Source: JAPUME01 sp027294185
GTDB lineage: Bacteria; Acidobacteriota; Terriglobia; UBA7540; JAPUME01
Length of the DNA stretch: 64,000 nucleotides
Direction: 5' to 3'
NCBI GenBank assembly: GCA_963555835.3
Contig: CAUVWZ020000001.1
Span: 62,001 to 126,000, forward strand
The notes below the pieces were generated by a model, which did not search any database, was not told where the DNA came from, and saw only the letters and a list, made by a program, of their open reading frames with translations. Position numbers and translations under genes: made by a program. Every line of letters starts with the position of its first letter. The stretch's first letter is position 1. Shown here piece after piece: positions 44,869-53,544 of the stretch.

Positions 44869-47800
44869 TTAGTTCACGGTCAGCGTCAGCGGGATGCTGC
44901 GACTCACCCCACCGGAGGTAGCCGTAACAGTCAGCGTGAACGTGCCCGCCGGCGTGCCTATAGCACCGCCTCCCCCGCCGCCGCCGCCGCCGCCGCCAGG
45001 GGACCCTCCACTGCCGCAAGAGGTCCACAGCGCGGCAAACAGCACCATCGCTGCCAATCTTATTGTGGCCATCCGCATGACGGACGCCACGGGACGGGTA
45101 GCGCGGAACCCGCCCTTCAGGTTCCGCGTCTTTAGCGCCGCCAGCAGGGCCACGGCCACCATTAACGGGAGCCACGGCTGCCAGGGCAGCCCAGATGGCG
45201 GACCGGGCGGCGGCCCCAGCATCGACCCGGCCGTGGTCGTGACGGTAACCGTGGCCGTCGAATCGGTCGTCCCATCCAGCGTTACCGATGTCGGCGAAAT
45301 GGTGCAGGTCGCCGCTGTTATGTTCTCGGTGCAGGTAAGCGACACGTTCCCAGAGAAGCCATCCGGCGAAAGGGTCAGATCATAGGTTGCCGACTGCCCC
45401 GCTGAGACCGCTATTGTATCTGGCGAACCAGACGAAGTAGCAATCGAAAAATCCGTCCCTGTTCCAGAAAGAACAATTGTTTGCGGGCTGTCCGGGGCAT
45501 TGGAGGTGATAGTTACCTCGCCGGTCCGGGCGCCCGTCACCGTAGGCGTAAGAGTGACACTGATGGTACAACCCGCGCCCGTCGCCACAGAGGTACCGCA
45601 GTCGTCCGTTGCGGCGAAGTCGCCGCTGGCCAGAATGGTGTCGATAGTCAACGCCCCCCCTGTGACGTTTGTCACGCTCACAGTCTGCGGAACGCTGGTA
45701 GTGCCGACGGCCTGGTCAGCAAAGGTCAAGCTGGCGGGCTCCAGCGTAAGAGCGGCAGGAGAGATTTTGGCGATAAAGGCATCCAAGCCTCCGGCCACTC
45801 CGGCCAAACTGGTCTGGAAGGCCCCGGGGGTCGTGGGGAAGTCGGTTGAGCCAGTGAAGCCCGTCACGTAGGCGTTGCTAGCCGCGTCCAGGGCGATACC
45901 GCTGCCGAGGTCGTCGCCAGTCCCGCCGAGGTAGGTGGAGAATAGGAGCGTATTACCTGGAGTATTCAGCTTTGTTACAAAAATGTCTCTGAGGCCCCCG
46001 CCGAAAGCGGGCTGGATGGGACTGGCAGTGGGGAAGTCGGTTGAAAGTGTAAAGCCGCTCACGTAGGCGTTGCCCGAGGCGTCCACGGCTATGCTGCGGC
46101 CTATGTCGTCCGAACTACCGCCGAGGTAGGAGGAGTATACGAGGGCATTGCCTGCGGCGTTCAACTTCGTCACAAATGCATCCCCAAGGAAAGCAACACC
46201 ACCGCCACCGAAAGCTGCCTGGAACGGATTCTGAATGGGGAAGTCGGTCGAATCCGTTTGTCCCGTCACGTAGGCATTGCCAGACGAGTCCGCCGCGATG
46301 CCAGACCCCTGCTCTCGCTGGGTTCCACCCAGATAGGTAGAATATACGATCGCAGAGCCCGCGGCATTCAGCTTGGTGACGAAGGCGTCGTCGTTGCCCC
46401 CAATAGTTGCCTGGATGGGACTGGCAGTGGGAAAGTCGGTCGAAAATGTTGAGCCCGTCACGTAGGCATTCCCGGAGGAGTCCACGGCGATGCTTGTGCC
46501 GCTTTCCCCGCCGTCGCCGCCGAGGTAGGTGGAGTAAACAAGCGCGGAGCCAGTAGGATTCAATTTCGTCACGAAGGCGTCGTCGATGCCGCCGCCGTGA
46601 GCCGCCTGCAAGGGATTCACTGTGGGGAAGTCAGTCGAAAATGTTGTGCCCGTCACGTAGGCGTTGCCCAAGCCGTCCACGGCAATGCCGCCGTCGACCG
46701 GATCGTCGGGATTTTCGGTGCCGCTACCACCTAGGTAGGTGGAATAGAGAAGAGCGGACCCGTCGGCGTTCAACTTGGCCACGAAAGCATCAGAGGTGCC
46801 GTTGAGGCCCGCCTGGAAGGGATTCGCCATGGGGAAGTCAGTCGAAAATGTTGTGCCCGTCACGTAGGCATTGCCGGAGGAGTCCACAGCGATGTCCCCG
46901 CCGAAGTCACCGAAGCTGACGCTCCCGCCGAGGTAGGTGGAGTACAAGAGTGCGTTGCCAGAAGAATTCAACTTGGTCACGAACACGTCGAAGCCATTAT
47001 TACTGCTCTGAAAAGGACTTACGACGGGGAAGTTCGCTGATCTGGTTGAGCCCGTCACGTAGGCGTTGCCAGAAGCGTCCACGGCGATACCGCTGCCTTC
47101 GTCGGTTTCGCTGCCGCCGACGTAGGTGGAGTAGCTCAAGACGGGATCAATGATGAGGGGTTTGCTCGCGTCGTAGGCAGCGATTTCAAAGCTGACCTCG
47201 TGGTTAGCCTCGTCGAGCACGTAGCGACCGTCAAGGTATTGTCGCTGGGGTTCCTCCTTCTGATACACCACCGGTTTGTGGAAGCGAACCTCGCCGCCTT
47301 CGGTTTCGACCACCAGGTCGCCGTCGCCATCGACGCGAATCTCCTCCGCTCCCTCGACAGCCAACTGAATGGCTTTGGGGTCGGCGCCGGGCGAGACGAC
47401 GAAGTCATACTCCAATTGCTGCTGGTCGGTCCCGTAATAAACCAAGTCAATGCCGGGATAGACTTCCTCGTAGCTTACCTTCGAATAGTGAGGAACGTTG
47501 GTGCGCCACTTCTCGGGGTCGTTGCCGATGAAATAGTTGCTCTTGCCGGGCAGCTCCTCGATCCCCGTCACCCGGGCCTCGGGATTGGCCCCGAGGAGCT
47601 TCATGCGCAATACTGCGGGTTGGGGGAGGGGGCTTCCTGAAGCCACAGGCGAGACGCCTGTGCCACCGCGGTCATTAACAAGCCGCGGAACCTGAGCTTC
47701 GGGTTCCGCGCTACCCTTGCGCAGCGAGAGCACCGCGTCGGTGGAGGTCAAAAACAGCGTATAGCCCTTGCCGCGCGAGAGAAACTTGACCGCCTCATCC

Positions 47801-47985
47801 GTCTGCCCCCGGTTTATTTCAAAGCTCAGGGGCAGTTTGCCGTAGTTCGCAAGAACCGGCGGTTCGGCCGCGCCTACCGGAACGCTGACGCGAGAGGATG
47901 GTCTATCGGCAAAGAGAATTAACGCCGCAAGAAGATACAATCCGAGGGAACCCAGGGAAAAAACCCTTAGTCTCATGATTCTCAT
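44869..47985 (-). CDS. Large secreted SBBP-repeat beta-propeller protein with anchor-D and Ig-like domains
   Basis: 1038 residues; AGGAGG precedes the ATG. Signal/anchor (VFSLGSLGLYLLAALILFA), an N-terminal beta-sandwich (SFEINRGQTDEAVKFLSRG...), seven SBBP repeats of about 65 residues with cores like DSSGNAYVTGTTFSTDFP (about residues 290-745), a choice-of-anchor-D domain, an Ig-like domain (SPDTIAVSAGQSATYDLTLS), a hydrophobic stretch (PLMVAVALLAAL), a second (LAAMVLFAALW, ending with a Cys), a run of eleven Gly and a last short beta segment. Such proteins are abundant in Acidobacteria and Planctomycetes; binding partners are unknown. The C-terminal arrangement after the Ig-like domain is peculiar. 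Confidence 0.86.
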   Translation of the reverse strand: MRIMRLRVFSLGSLGLYLLAALILFADRPSSRVSVPVGAAEPPVLANYGKLPLSFEINRGQTDEAVKFLSRGKGYTLFLTSTDAVLSLRKGSAEPEAQVPRLVNDRGGTGVSPVASGSPLPQPAVLRMKLLGANPEARVTGIEELPGKSNYFIGNDPEKWRTNVPHYSKVSYEEVYPGIDLVYYGTDQQQLEYDFVVSPGADPKAIQLAVEGAEEIRVDGDGDLVVETEGGEVRFHKPVVYQKEEPQRQYLDGRYVLDEANHEVSFEIAAYDASKPLIIDPVLSYSTYVGGSETDEGSGIAVDASGNAYVTGSTRSANFPVVSPFQSSNNGFDVFVTKLNSSGNALLYSTYLGGSVSFGDFGGDIAVDSSGNAYVTGTTFSTDFPMANPFQAGLNGTSDAFVAKLNADGSALLYSTYLGGSGTENPDDPVDGGIAVDGLGNAYVTGTTFSTDFPTVNPLQAAHGGGIDDAFVTKLNPTGSALVYSTYLGGDGGESGTSIAVDSSGNAYVTGSTFSTDFPTASPIQATIGGNDDAFVTKLNAAGSAIVYSTYLGGTQREQGSGIAADSSGNAYVTGQTDSTDFPIQNPFQAAFGGGGVAFLGDAFVTKLNAAGNALVYSSYLGGSSDDIGRSIAVDASGNAYVSGFTLSTDFPTASPIQPAFGGGLRDIFVTKLNTPGNTLLFSTYLGGTGDDLGSGIALDAASNAYVTGFTGSTDFPTTPGAFQTSLAGVAGGLDAFIAKISPAALTLEPASLTFADQAVGTTSVPQTVSVTNVTGGALTIDTILASGDFAATDDCGTSVATGAGCTISVTLTPTVTGARTGEVTITSNAPDSPQTIVLSGTGTDFSIATSSGSPDTIAVSAGQSATYDLTLSPDGFSGNVSLTCTENITAATCTISPTSVTLDGTTDSTATVTVTTTAGSMLGPPPGPPSGLPWQPWLPLMVAVALLAALKTRNLKGGFRATRPVASVMRMATIRLAAMVLFAALWTSCGSGGSPGGGGGGGGGGGAIGTPAGTFTLTVTATSGGVSRSIPLTLTVN
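45755..47130 (-). repeat. Seven tandem SBBP-coding repeats
   Basis: Seven imperfect units of about 195 bases, each encoding YLGG ... IAVDSSGNAYVTG ... DFP ... DAFVTKLN. Units diverge at third positions but share long identical words, so unit number may change by recombination and may be miscounted in short-read assemblies. Confidence 0.8.
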
Positions 47986-48322
47986 GCAATCCTCCTAGAG
48001 GAAAGTTGCCAAACTTCTCTTGACTAGCAAGGCGATCAGCGGCCCGGATGGACTACGTCAGGAAACCGAAATCTTTGGCTTGACGTTTAGATCGATTAGA
48101 TCGATGGATACAAATATGGTGTCACCGCTCATGGGAAAAGGCAAGCCGAAATGTAAGACAATTTGGCGGCTCGCCTGCCACCCAGTAGGCTTGTCCTCCG
48201 ACAATGGCGGCCGCAGGTGACTGCACTGAATCAGTTCCCTTTCCTGCTTTACAACTTTGCGGGGGAAAAGATAGAATCGTTTTTACGGTTCTCGCCGAAG
48301 ACTCCATTCACCGTGAAATGAC
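47986..48322. other. Divergent intergenic region, SBBP gene and coaD
   Basis: Contains a tandem pair of TAGATCGAT (48088-48096 and 48097-48105), which could be an operator, and the coaD promoter (48248-48277). No gene seen. Confidence 0.5.
48248..48277 (+). promoter_or_regulatory. Predicted promoter of the coaD operon
   Basis: TTTACA (48248-48253), 18-base spacer, TAGAAT (48272-48277). Predicted start near 48284, leader about 40 nt. Confidence 0.6.
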
Positions 48323-48823
48323 ATGGGCAAAAGGACAGCCATCTATCCGGGAAGCTTTGACCCGCTGACGCTCGGCCATCTGGACTTGATCGAGCGCGGC
48401 AGCAGGCTATTCGACCATCTCACGGTGGGCGTTCTGACCAATCCGGACAAAAATGCCCTGTTCACGGTGGCCGAGCGGGTGGAGATGCTGGAGGCGGTAA
48501 CGCGCGGCATCGCGAAGGTCTCGGTTGAGACTTTCAGGGGCTTGCTGGTCAGCTACGCGGCGCAGAAAAATGCCACGGCGGTGCTGCGCGGCATACGCGC
48601 CTTTTCCGACTTCGAATACGAGTTGCAGATGGCGCTGATGAATCATAAGCTCGAACCACAGGTGGAAACCGTGTTCCTGATGCCGGCTGAATCGTACCTC
48701 TATGTCAGCTCGCGTCTGGTCAAAGAGATTGCCGAATACGGCGGCTCGGTCAAGGATTTAGTCCCGCCGCTTGTAGAGGAAAAATTGCGTCAGAAGATTT
48801 CATCAGTCACGGGAGGAAGTTAG
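48323..48823 (+). CDS. coaD: Phosphopantetheine adenylyltransferase
   Basis: 166 residues. Penultimate step of CoA synthesis, ATP plus 4'-phosphopantetheine to dephospho-CoA. Seen: AIYPGSFDPLTLGHLDLIERG with the (H/T)xGH nucleotide motif, VLRGIRAFSDFEYELQMALMN, and SSRLVKEIAEYGGSV. Length normal. Stop overlaps the GTG of the next gene by one base. Confidence 0.96.
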   Translation: MGKRTAIYPGSFDPLTLGHLDLIERGSRLFDHLTVGVLTNPDKNALFTVAERVEMLEAVTRGIAKVSVETFRGLLVSYAAQKNATAVLRGIRAFSDFEYELQMALMNHKLEPQVETVFLMPAESYLYVSSRLVKEIAEYGGSVKDLVPPLVEEKLRQKISSVTGGS

Positions 48824-49995
48824 TGCGATTCAGCCAACGCATTGGACGGATCACGACCTCATCGACGATGGTCGTGTTGCAGAAAGCGCAAAAACTGAAG
48901 GCGGAAGGCATCGACGTGCTCGACTTCGGCGCCGGCGAACCGGACTTCCCCACGCCGGACAACATCAAGCAGGCCGCTGTCCGGGCGCTCGATGCCAACT
49001 TCACCAAGTACACGCCGAGCGGCGGCACGCGCGAGCTGAGGGAAGCCCTCATCAAGCGGCACGCGCAGGACTTCAAAAGCAACTACAAGGTGGAAGAATG
49101 CCTGGTGACGGTGGGCGGCAAACACGCCATCTTTGAAGCCGTCTCGGCGCTCATCGAAAACGGCGATGAGGTGATTCTTCCCTCACCCTTCTGGGTCTCT
49201 TTTCAGGACATCATCCACTACGCGGGCGGAAAATGCGTGCTGGTGGAGGCCGCCGAAAGCAACGGCTTCGTTTTGACGGCAGACCAGGTTGAGCGTGCGC
49301 TAACGCCCAGGACAAGACTCATCATCGTCAACTCTCCGAACAACCCGACCGGGGCTGTCGTCGAGCCCACGGAAATGGAAAAGCTCCTGGCTCTGGCGAA
49401 GAAACGGAACGTGGTGCTGCTCTCCGATGAGTGTTATTGCCGGTTCCTCTATGAGGGTGCCACGCCGTTTTCACTCGGCGCTTCGGGCGACCGGGAGAAT
49501 CTGGTGCTGGTCGGCTCCCTGTCGAAGACCTACGCGATGACAGGATGGCGCGTGGGCTTCGTCATGGGGCAACCCAAGCTCATCTCTCACATCTTGAATC
49601 TCCAGAGCCATTCGACCTCGAATCCCAATTCCATCGCCCAGAAGGCGGCCGTCGAGGCGCTTCTCGGCCCGCAGGACGCAGTGGGAGCGATGCTCGCGGA
49701 GTACCGTAAGCGTCGGGACAAGATCGTTCAAGGGCTGCGCGCGATTCCTGGCGTAAGCTGCAACATGCCGCAGGGCGCTTTCTACGCCTATCCCAACATC
49801 GGAGCGCATCTGGGCCCGAAAAACGGCGCCGACACCCTGGCGCTTTCGCAAAAACTCCTCGAAGAGGCTCACGTCGCCGTGGTCCCCGGACAGGCCTTCG
49901 GCACCGATGCCCACGTGCGCATCTCCTATGCCACTTCCCAGGAGCTGATCGACGAAGGCCTCAAAAGGCTTCGCGACTTTTTCAGCCGGTCGTGA
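48823..49995 (+). CDS. PLP-dependent class I/II aminotransferase (aspartate aminotransferase-like)
   Basis: 390 residues, fold-type I. Motifs: DFGAGEPDFPTPDNIKQAA at the N-terminus, NSPNNPTGAV (PLP ring Asn/Asp region), LLSDECYCRF, and SLSKTYAMTGWRVG with the Schiff-base Lys, then Arg in HVRISYATS for substrate carboxylate. Aspartate/prephenate-type aminotransferase of the Ib group is likely; exact amino donor not determinable. GTG start coupled to coaD; its stop overlaps manA. Confidence 0.93.
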   Translation: MRFSQRIGRITTSSTMVVLQKAQKLKAEGIDVLDFGAGEPDFPTPDNIKQAAVRALDANFTKYTPSGGTRELREALIKRHAQDFKSNYKVEECLVTVGGKHAIFEAVSALIENGDEVILPSPFWVSFQDIIHYAGGKCVLVEAAESNGFVLTADQVERALTPRTRLIIVNSPNNPTGAVVEPTEMEKLLALAKKRNVVLLSDECYCRFLYEGATPFSLGASGDRENLVLVGSLSKTYAMTGWRVGFVMGQPKLISHILNLQSHSTSNPNSIAQKAAVEALLGPQDAVGAMLAEYRKRRDKIVQGLRAIPGVSCNMPQGAFYAYPNIGAHLGPKNGADTLALSQKLLEEAHVAVVPGQAFGTDAHVRISYATSQELIDEGLKRLRDFFSRS

Positions 49996-51056
49996 GGACT
50001 CGCGTGACCCCGCCTACCGTTCCCCTGCGCCTCGAACCCGTCTTCAAGGAGAAAATCTGGGGGAGGAAGGATTCCCACCCTCCCCTTCCCCGATTTCCGG
50101 AGGGCGACCGGAAGCTGGGCGAAATCTGGATGACCGACGGCGAGTCGAAATTTGCCGACGGCCCGCTCAAGGGAAAGACCCTGGCCGACGCCACACGCGA
50201 ACTGGGAAGCGATTTGTGCGGCACCGCGTGGAAGCAACCGCGGTTCCCCATCCTCGCCAAATATATCCTGACCGATGACTGGCTCTCGCTACAGGTTCAC
50301 CCGGACGACGAATACGCAAGGGCGCATGAGCCTGACACTCCGGGCAAAGCGGAGATGTGGTACTTCATCCACTGCCCGCCTCAGGGCCGGATTCTATATG
50401 GAATGAAGGACGGGGCCACGCCCGAGCAATTGCAATCCGCCGCGCGGGCCGGGACGCTGAAAAGCCTGATCCCCGAACTCCGCCCCAACCCAGGAGAAGC
50501 TTTTATGGTCGCACCGGGGCGGCTGCACGCCATCGGTCCTGCGCTGGTGTTGTTCGAGGTGGAACAGAACTCCGATATCACTTACCGGCTGGATGATTTC
50601 GGTCGCGTGGGAATCGACGGCCAGCCGCGCCCGCTTCACATTGAAAAGGCCATGGCGGTGATGCGCTTCGACCTGCCGCGTTCCGGCGCAGCGCCTGAGC
50701 TCCGTTTTCCCGAGCCCTTCGGCTCCAGACGTTACCTCGTCGCCTGCCGGCACTTTGGGGTGGAGCACCTGACCTGCGAAAAGGAGGCGCCCCTCGTTGC
50801 GGAGGAAAGGCGCGTGGAAATCCTGACTTTTCTGGGCGGGCAGGGACAATTCCATACGGCGAACGGGCCCTTGCCCTTCGCCACCGGCCAGACCTGGCTG
50901 TTGCCGCCGCGCATGTCGGAGAGCCGCTTGATGCCCGAAGGTCGCTGTGAAATGCTACGCTACTACGTTCCGGACCTCGAAAAGGATTTCGTCGAACCGC
51001 TCCGGGCCCGCGGAGTGAGCGAGTCCCAAATCCGCTCGGTGGTTTATTCACTGTGA
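49992..51056 (+). CDS. manA: Mannose-6-phosphate isomerase, class I
   Basis: 354 residues. Zinc enzyme interconverting fructose-6-P and mannose-6-P. Visible: KEKIWGRKDSHPPLPRF, LGEIWMTDGESKFAD, YILTDDWLSLQVHPDDEYAR (cupin zinc ligands), PGKAEMWYFI and QNSDITYRLDDFGRVG. The GTG start overlaps the previous stop by four bases; its end overlaps manC by four, so the two sugar genes are translationally coupled. Confidence 0.93.
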   Translation: MRTRVTPPTVPLRLEPVFKEKIWGRKDSHPPLPRFPEGDRKLGEIWMTDGESKFADGPLKGKTLADATRELGSDLCGTAWKQPRFPILAKYILTDDWLSLQVHPDDEYARAHEPDTPGKAEMWYFIHCPPQGRILYGMKDGATPEQLQSAARAGTLKSLIPELRPNPGEAFMVAPGRLHAIGPALVLFEVEQNSDITYRLDDFGRVGIDGQPRPLHIEKAMAVMRFDLPRSGAAPELRFPEPFGSRRYLVACRHFGVEHLTCEKEAPLVAEERRVEILTFLGGQGQFHTANGPLPFATGQTWLLPPRMSESRLMPEGRCEMLRYYVPDLEKDFVEPLRARGVSESQIRSVVYSL

Positions 51057-52159
51057 AACCGAAAAACCCTCCGAAGGAAAACATCCACGCCGTCATTCTG
51101 GCCGGGGGTCAGGGGACGCGCTTTTGGCCCCTCAGCCGTCGAGACCGGCCCAAGCAGTTCCTGACCATTCTGGGCCGCGAATCGCTGCTTCAACAGACCG
51201 TAAAGAGACTCGACGGATTGATACTGCGCCGCAATATTCTGATCGTCACCTACGAGAAACAGGTACGGGCGGTTCGCAAACAGCTTCCGCAGTTGGAACG
51301 CCGACAGATTCTCGCCGAGCCGGCACAGCGCAACACCGCGGCGGCCATCGCGCTGGCCGCGCATGAGCTGATTCGCACCAACCCCAAAGCCATAATGGTC
51401 GTCCTGCCCTCCGATCATTTGATCGGGAAGGTCCGGGCGTTCCATCAGGCCATTCGCACCGCCTGCCGCGTGGCAGCGACGGAAGGCAACTCGGTGTTGC
51501 TGGGAATCCCTCCCTCTCAGCCCGAGACCGGTTTCGGGTACCTGAAACTTTCACCATCAGGCACGAGCCCCTACGGCAAGGACGTCCGAGTGGTGGAGCG
51601 CTTCACCGAAAAGCCCGACCTGAAAACGGCCAAACGCTTTCTGGCCTCGGGCCGATATGCATGGAACGCAGGAATGTTCGTGTGGCGGGCTTCGACGTTT
51701 CTCAAAAACCTGGCACGGTTCCTGCCCTCGACGGCCAATGCGCTGGACCGAATTGACGGTCGATGGGGAAAGCCCGCGGGCAGGAATCTTCTGGCGCGAA
51801 TCTATCCCCGGCTCAAGAAAATCTCGGTCGATTACGGGGTCATGGAGAAAGCGCCGCGCGTCTATGCCATACCTCGCGATCTCGGTTGGAGCGACGTGGG
51901 AAGCTGGGCGGCGGTGTACGAAACCCGGCCAAAAGATCGCCGGGGCAACGCCCTTCCCGCCTCGCATCTGAGCCTGGACTCCAGGGGTAACTACATTTCC
52001 TTATCCATCGAAGGGAAGTTCGTCGCCACGATTGGAATCGAAGACCTGATTGTGGTCGATACTCCCGATGCCTTGCTCATCTGCCGTCGGGACCGCTCGC
52101 AGGAGGTCGGCAGGATCGTCGAGCAGTTGAAAAAGAAGCGGCGGAACGAGTTGTTCTGA
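51053..52159 (+). CDS. manC: Mannose-1-phosphate guanylyltransferase
   Basis: 368 residues of the nucleotidyltransferase fold. Makes GDP-mannose from mannose-1-P and GTP, for exopolysaccharide, O-antigen or glycolipid. Motifs: HAVILAGGQGTRFWPLSRRD, FRPKQF-type DRPKQFL, VLPSDHLIG, ERFTEKPDLKTAKRFLASG, and YAWNAGMFVWRASTF. No C-terminal isomerase domain, so manA is separate. It completes a manA-manC pair; a phosphomannomutase-type gene lies 5 kb downstream. Confidence 0.95.
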   Translation: MKPKNPPKENIHAVILAGGQGTRFWPLSRRDRPKQFLTILGRESLLQQTVKRLDGLILRRNILIVTYEKQVRAVRKQLPQLERRQILAEPAQRNTAAAIALAAHELIRTNPKAIMVVLPSDHLIGKVRAFHQAIRTACRVAATEGNSVLLGIPPSQPETGFGYLKLSPSGTSPYGKDVRVVERFTEKPDLKTAKRFLASGRYAWNAGMFVWRASTFLKNLARFLPSTANALDRIDGRWGKPAGRNLLARIYPRLKKISVDYGVMEKAPRVYAIPRDLGWSDVGSWAAVYETRPKDRRGNALPASHLSLDSRGNYISLSIEGKFVATIGIEDLIVVDTPDALLICRRDRSQEVGRIVEQLKKKRRNELF

Positions 52160-52237
52160 AGCGGTTTTTTCTTTTCGGAACATAGCAGAATCGGGTATAA
52201 GTCTTAGGCAATCGCCAAAGTTTATCCAGGAGATCGT

Positions 52238-53500
52238 GTGCAAGCTGAATCCGCGAAGAAAAAAACGGGTGTCGGAAAACTTTTCCTCGTGCTCGCCTCG
52301 TTCGGTCCGGGCCTGTTCCTGATCGGCTACAACATCGGCACGGGCAGCATCACGACCATGGCCACCACCGGCGCCGAGCACGGCATGAAACTGTTCTGGG
52401 TCCTGGTGATCGCCTGCCTGTTTACCTACATCATGCTTGTCGCCTACGACCGTTATAGCCTCGTCACCGGAAAAACCTCGCTTCGCGGTATCCGGACCGA
52501 GATCCGCGGCGGATGGCTGATCGCTCTCTACCTGATGATCGCGCTCATCCTGGGCGAGTTGATGTCCCTGATGGGCATCATGGGCATCGTCGCCGACCTG
52601 ATCCGGGAAGGCACGCGACTGCTGTTCGGCGGCGAAGGCTGGGGGACCCTGCCGATTACTTTCGCCCTGGTCATCGGACTCTATGGATTGTTCTGGTACG
52701 GCCGTTATCAGCTCTTCGAAAAAATACTCATGGTTTTTGTCATTCTGATGGGGCTGAGTTTCGTAACGGTCTTCTTCATGGTCCGCCCGGAGATGTCCGT
52801 GATCGCAGAAGGTCTGATTCCGGGCCTGCCGGAAAAAGCCGGCGGACTGGGTTTGATCGCCGCCATTGCGGGAACCACCTGCTCGGCGGCGGTGTTCATC
52901 ATGCGCTCGGTGGTGGTGAGCGAAAAGGGCTGGGGTGCGGGCGACCTCAAGCAGGCGCAGCGGGACGCCGTCGTCTCCTCCTCCATGATGCTGTTCTTGA
53001 GCGCCGCGATCATGGCCGTCGCCGCAGGCACGCTCTTTACACGCGGCACCTCGGTACGAGACACGGTGGACATGATCGGGATGATGGAGCCGTTGGGCGG
53101 AAAGGCAGCCGCCTTCATCCTGATCGTCGGCGTGGCCAGCGCCGGCATCTCCACCGTCTTCCCCATCGTTCTGATCGCTCCCTGGCTGATCGCCGACTTC
53201 ACGGGACGGCCGAGAAATATCCGCTCCCCGCTATTTCGCATCCTGGGACTGGTGGGAATCCTCTTCGGCTTCGGGATGCAGTTCATGGAGAGGCGGCCTC
53301 CGGCCATGATGATTTTTTCACAGGGATTTCAGGCCTGCATTTTGCCCGTCGTCGTCGTGGCGATCCTTCTGCTCCTCAATCGTAAATCGTTAATGGAGGA
53401 ACACCGGGCGGGAACCTGGATGAACATAGGGCTCCTGGCCACTCTGGCTTTCGGACTCTTGACGAGTTACTTCGCCGTCGTGGACCTGGCCAATATTTGA
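52238..53500 (+). CDS. Nramp-related transporter lacking the metal-binding motifs
   Basis: 420 residues with about eleven transmembrane helices, start GTG. The region FGPGLFLIGYNIGTGSITTM aligns with Nramp TM1, but the metal-binding DPGN is replaced by NIGTGS-type residues; in TM6, where MPHN is usual, the sequence is TTCSAAVFIMRS. Both halves still show the Nramp repeat layout (YGLFWYGRYQLFEKILMVFV). Known Nramps with changed motifs include NrmT magnesium carriers and others. So this carries something other than Mn2+/Fe2+, or an organic substrate; the transported species is unknown. It begins the cluster that runs to the amidohydrolase at 57163. Confidence 0.83.
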   Translation: MQAESAKKKTGVGKLFLVLASFGPGLFLIGYNIGTGSITTMATTGAEHGMKLFWVLVIACLFTYIMLVAYDRYSLVTGKTSLRGIRTEIRGGWLIALYLMIALILGELMSLMGIMGIVADLIREGTRLLFGGEGWGTLPITFALVIGLYGLFWYGRYQLFEKILMVFVILMGLSFVTVFFMVRPEMSVIAEGLIPGLPEKAGGLGLIAAIAGTTCSAAVFIMRSVVVSEKGWGAGDLKQAQRDAVVSSSMMLFLSAAIMAVAAGTLFTRGTSVRDTVDMIGMMEPLGGKAAAFILIVGVASAGISTVFPIVLIAPWLIADFTGRPRNIRSPLFRILGLVGILFGFGMQFMERRPPAMMIFSQGFQACILPVVVVAILLLLNRKSLMEEHRAGTWMNIGLLATLAFGLLTSYFAVVDLANI

Positions 53501-53544
53501 AATTGAAGCTGATTTCGTAGCGACCACAGCAAAGGAAGAGAATC

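Noticed and set aside
45755..47130. CRISPR-like regular repeats
   Set aside because: Units are about 195 bases, in frame and coding for SBBP blades; no spacers.
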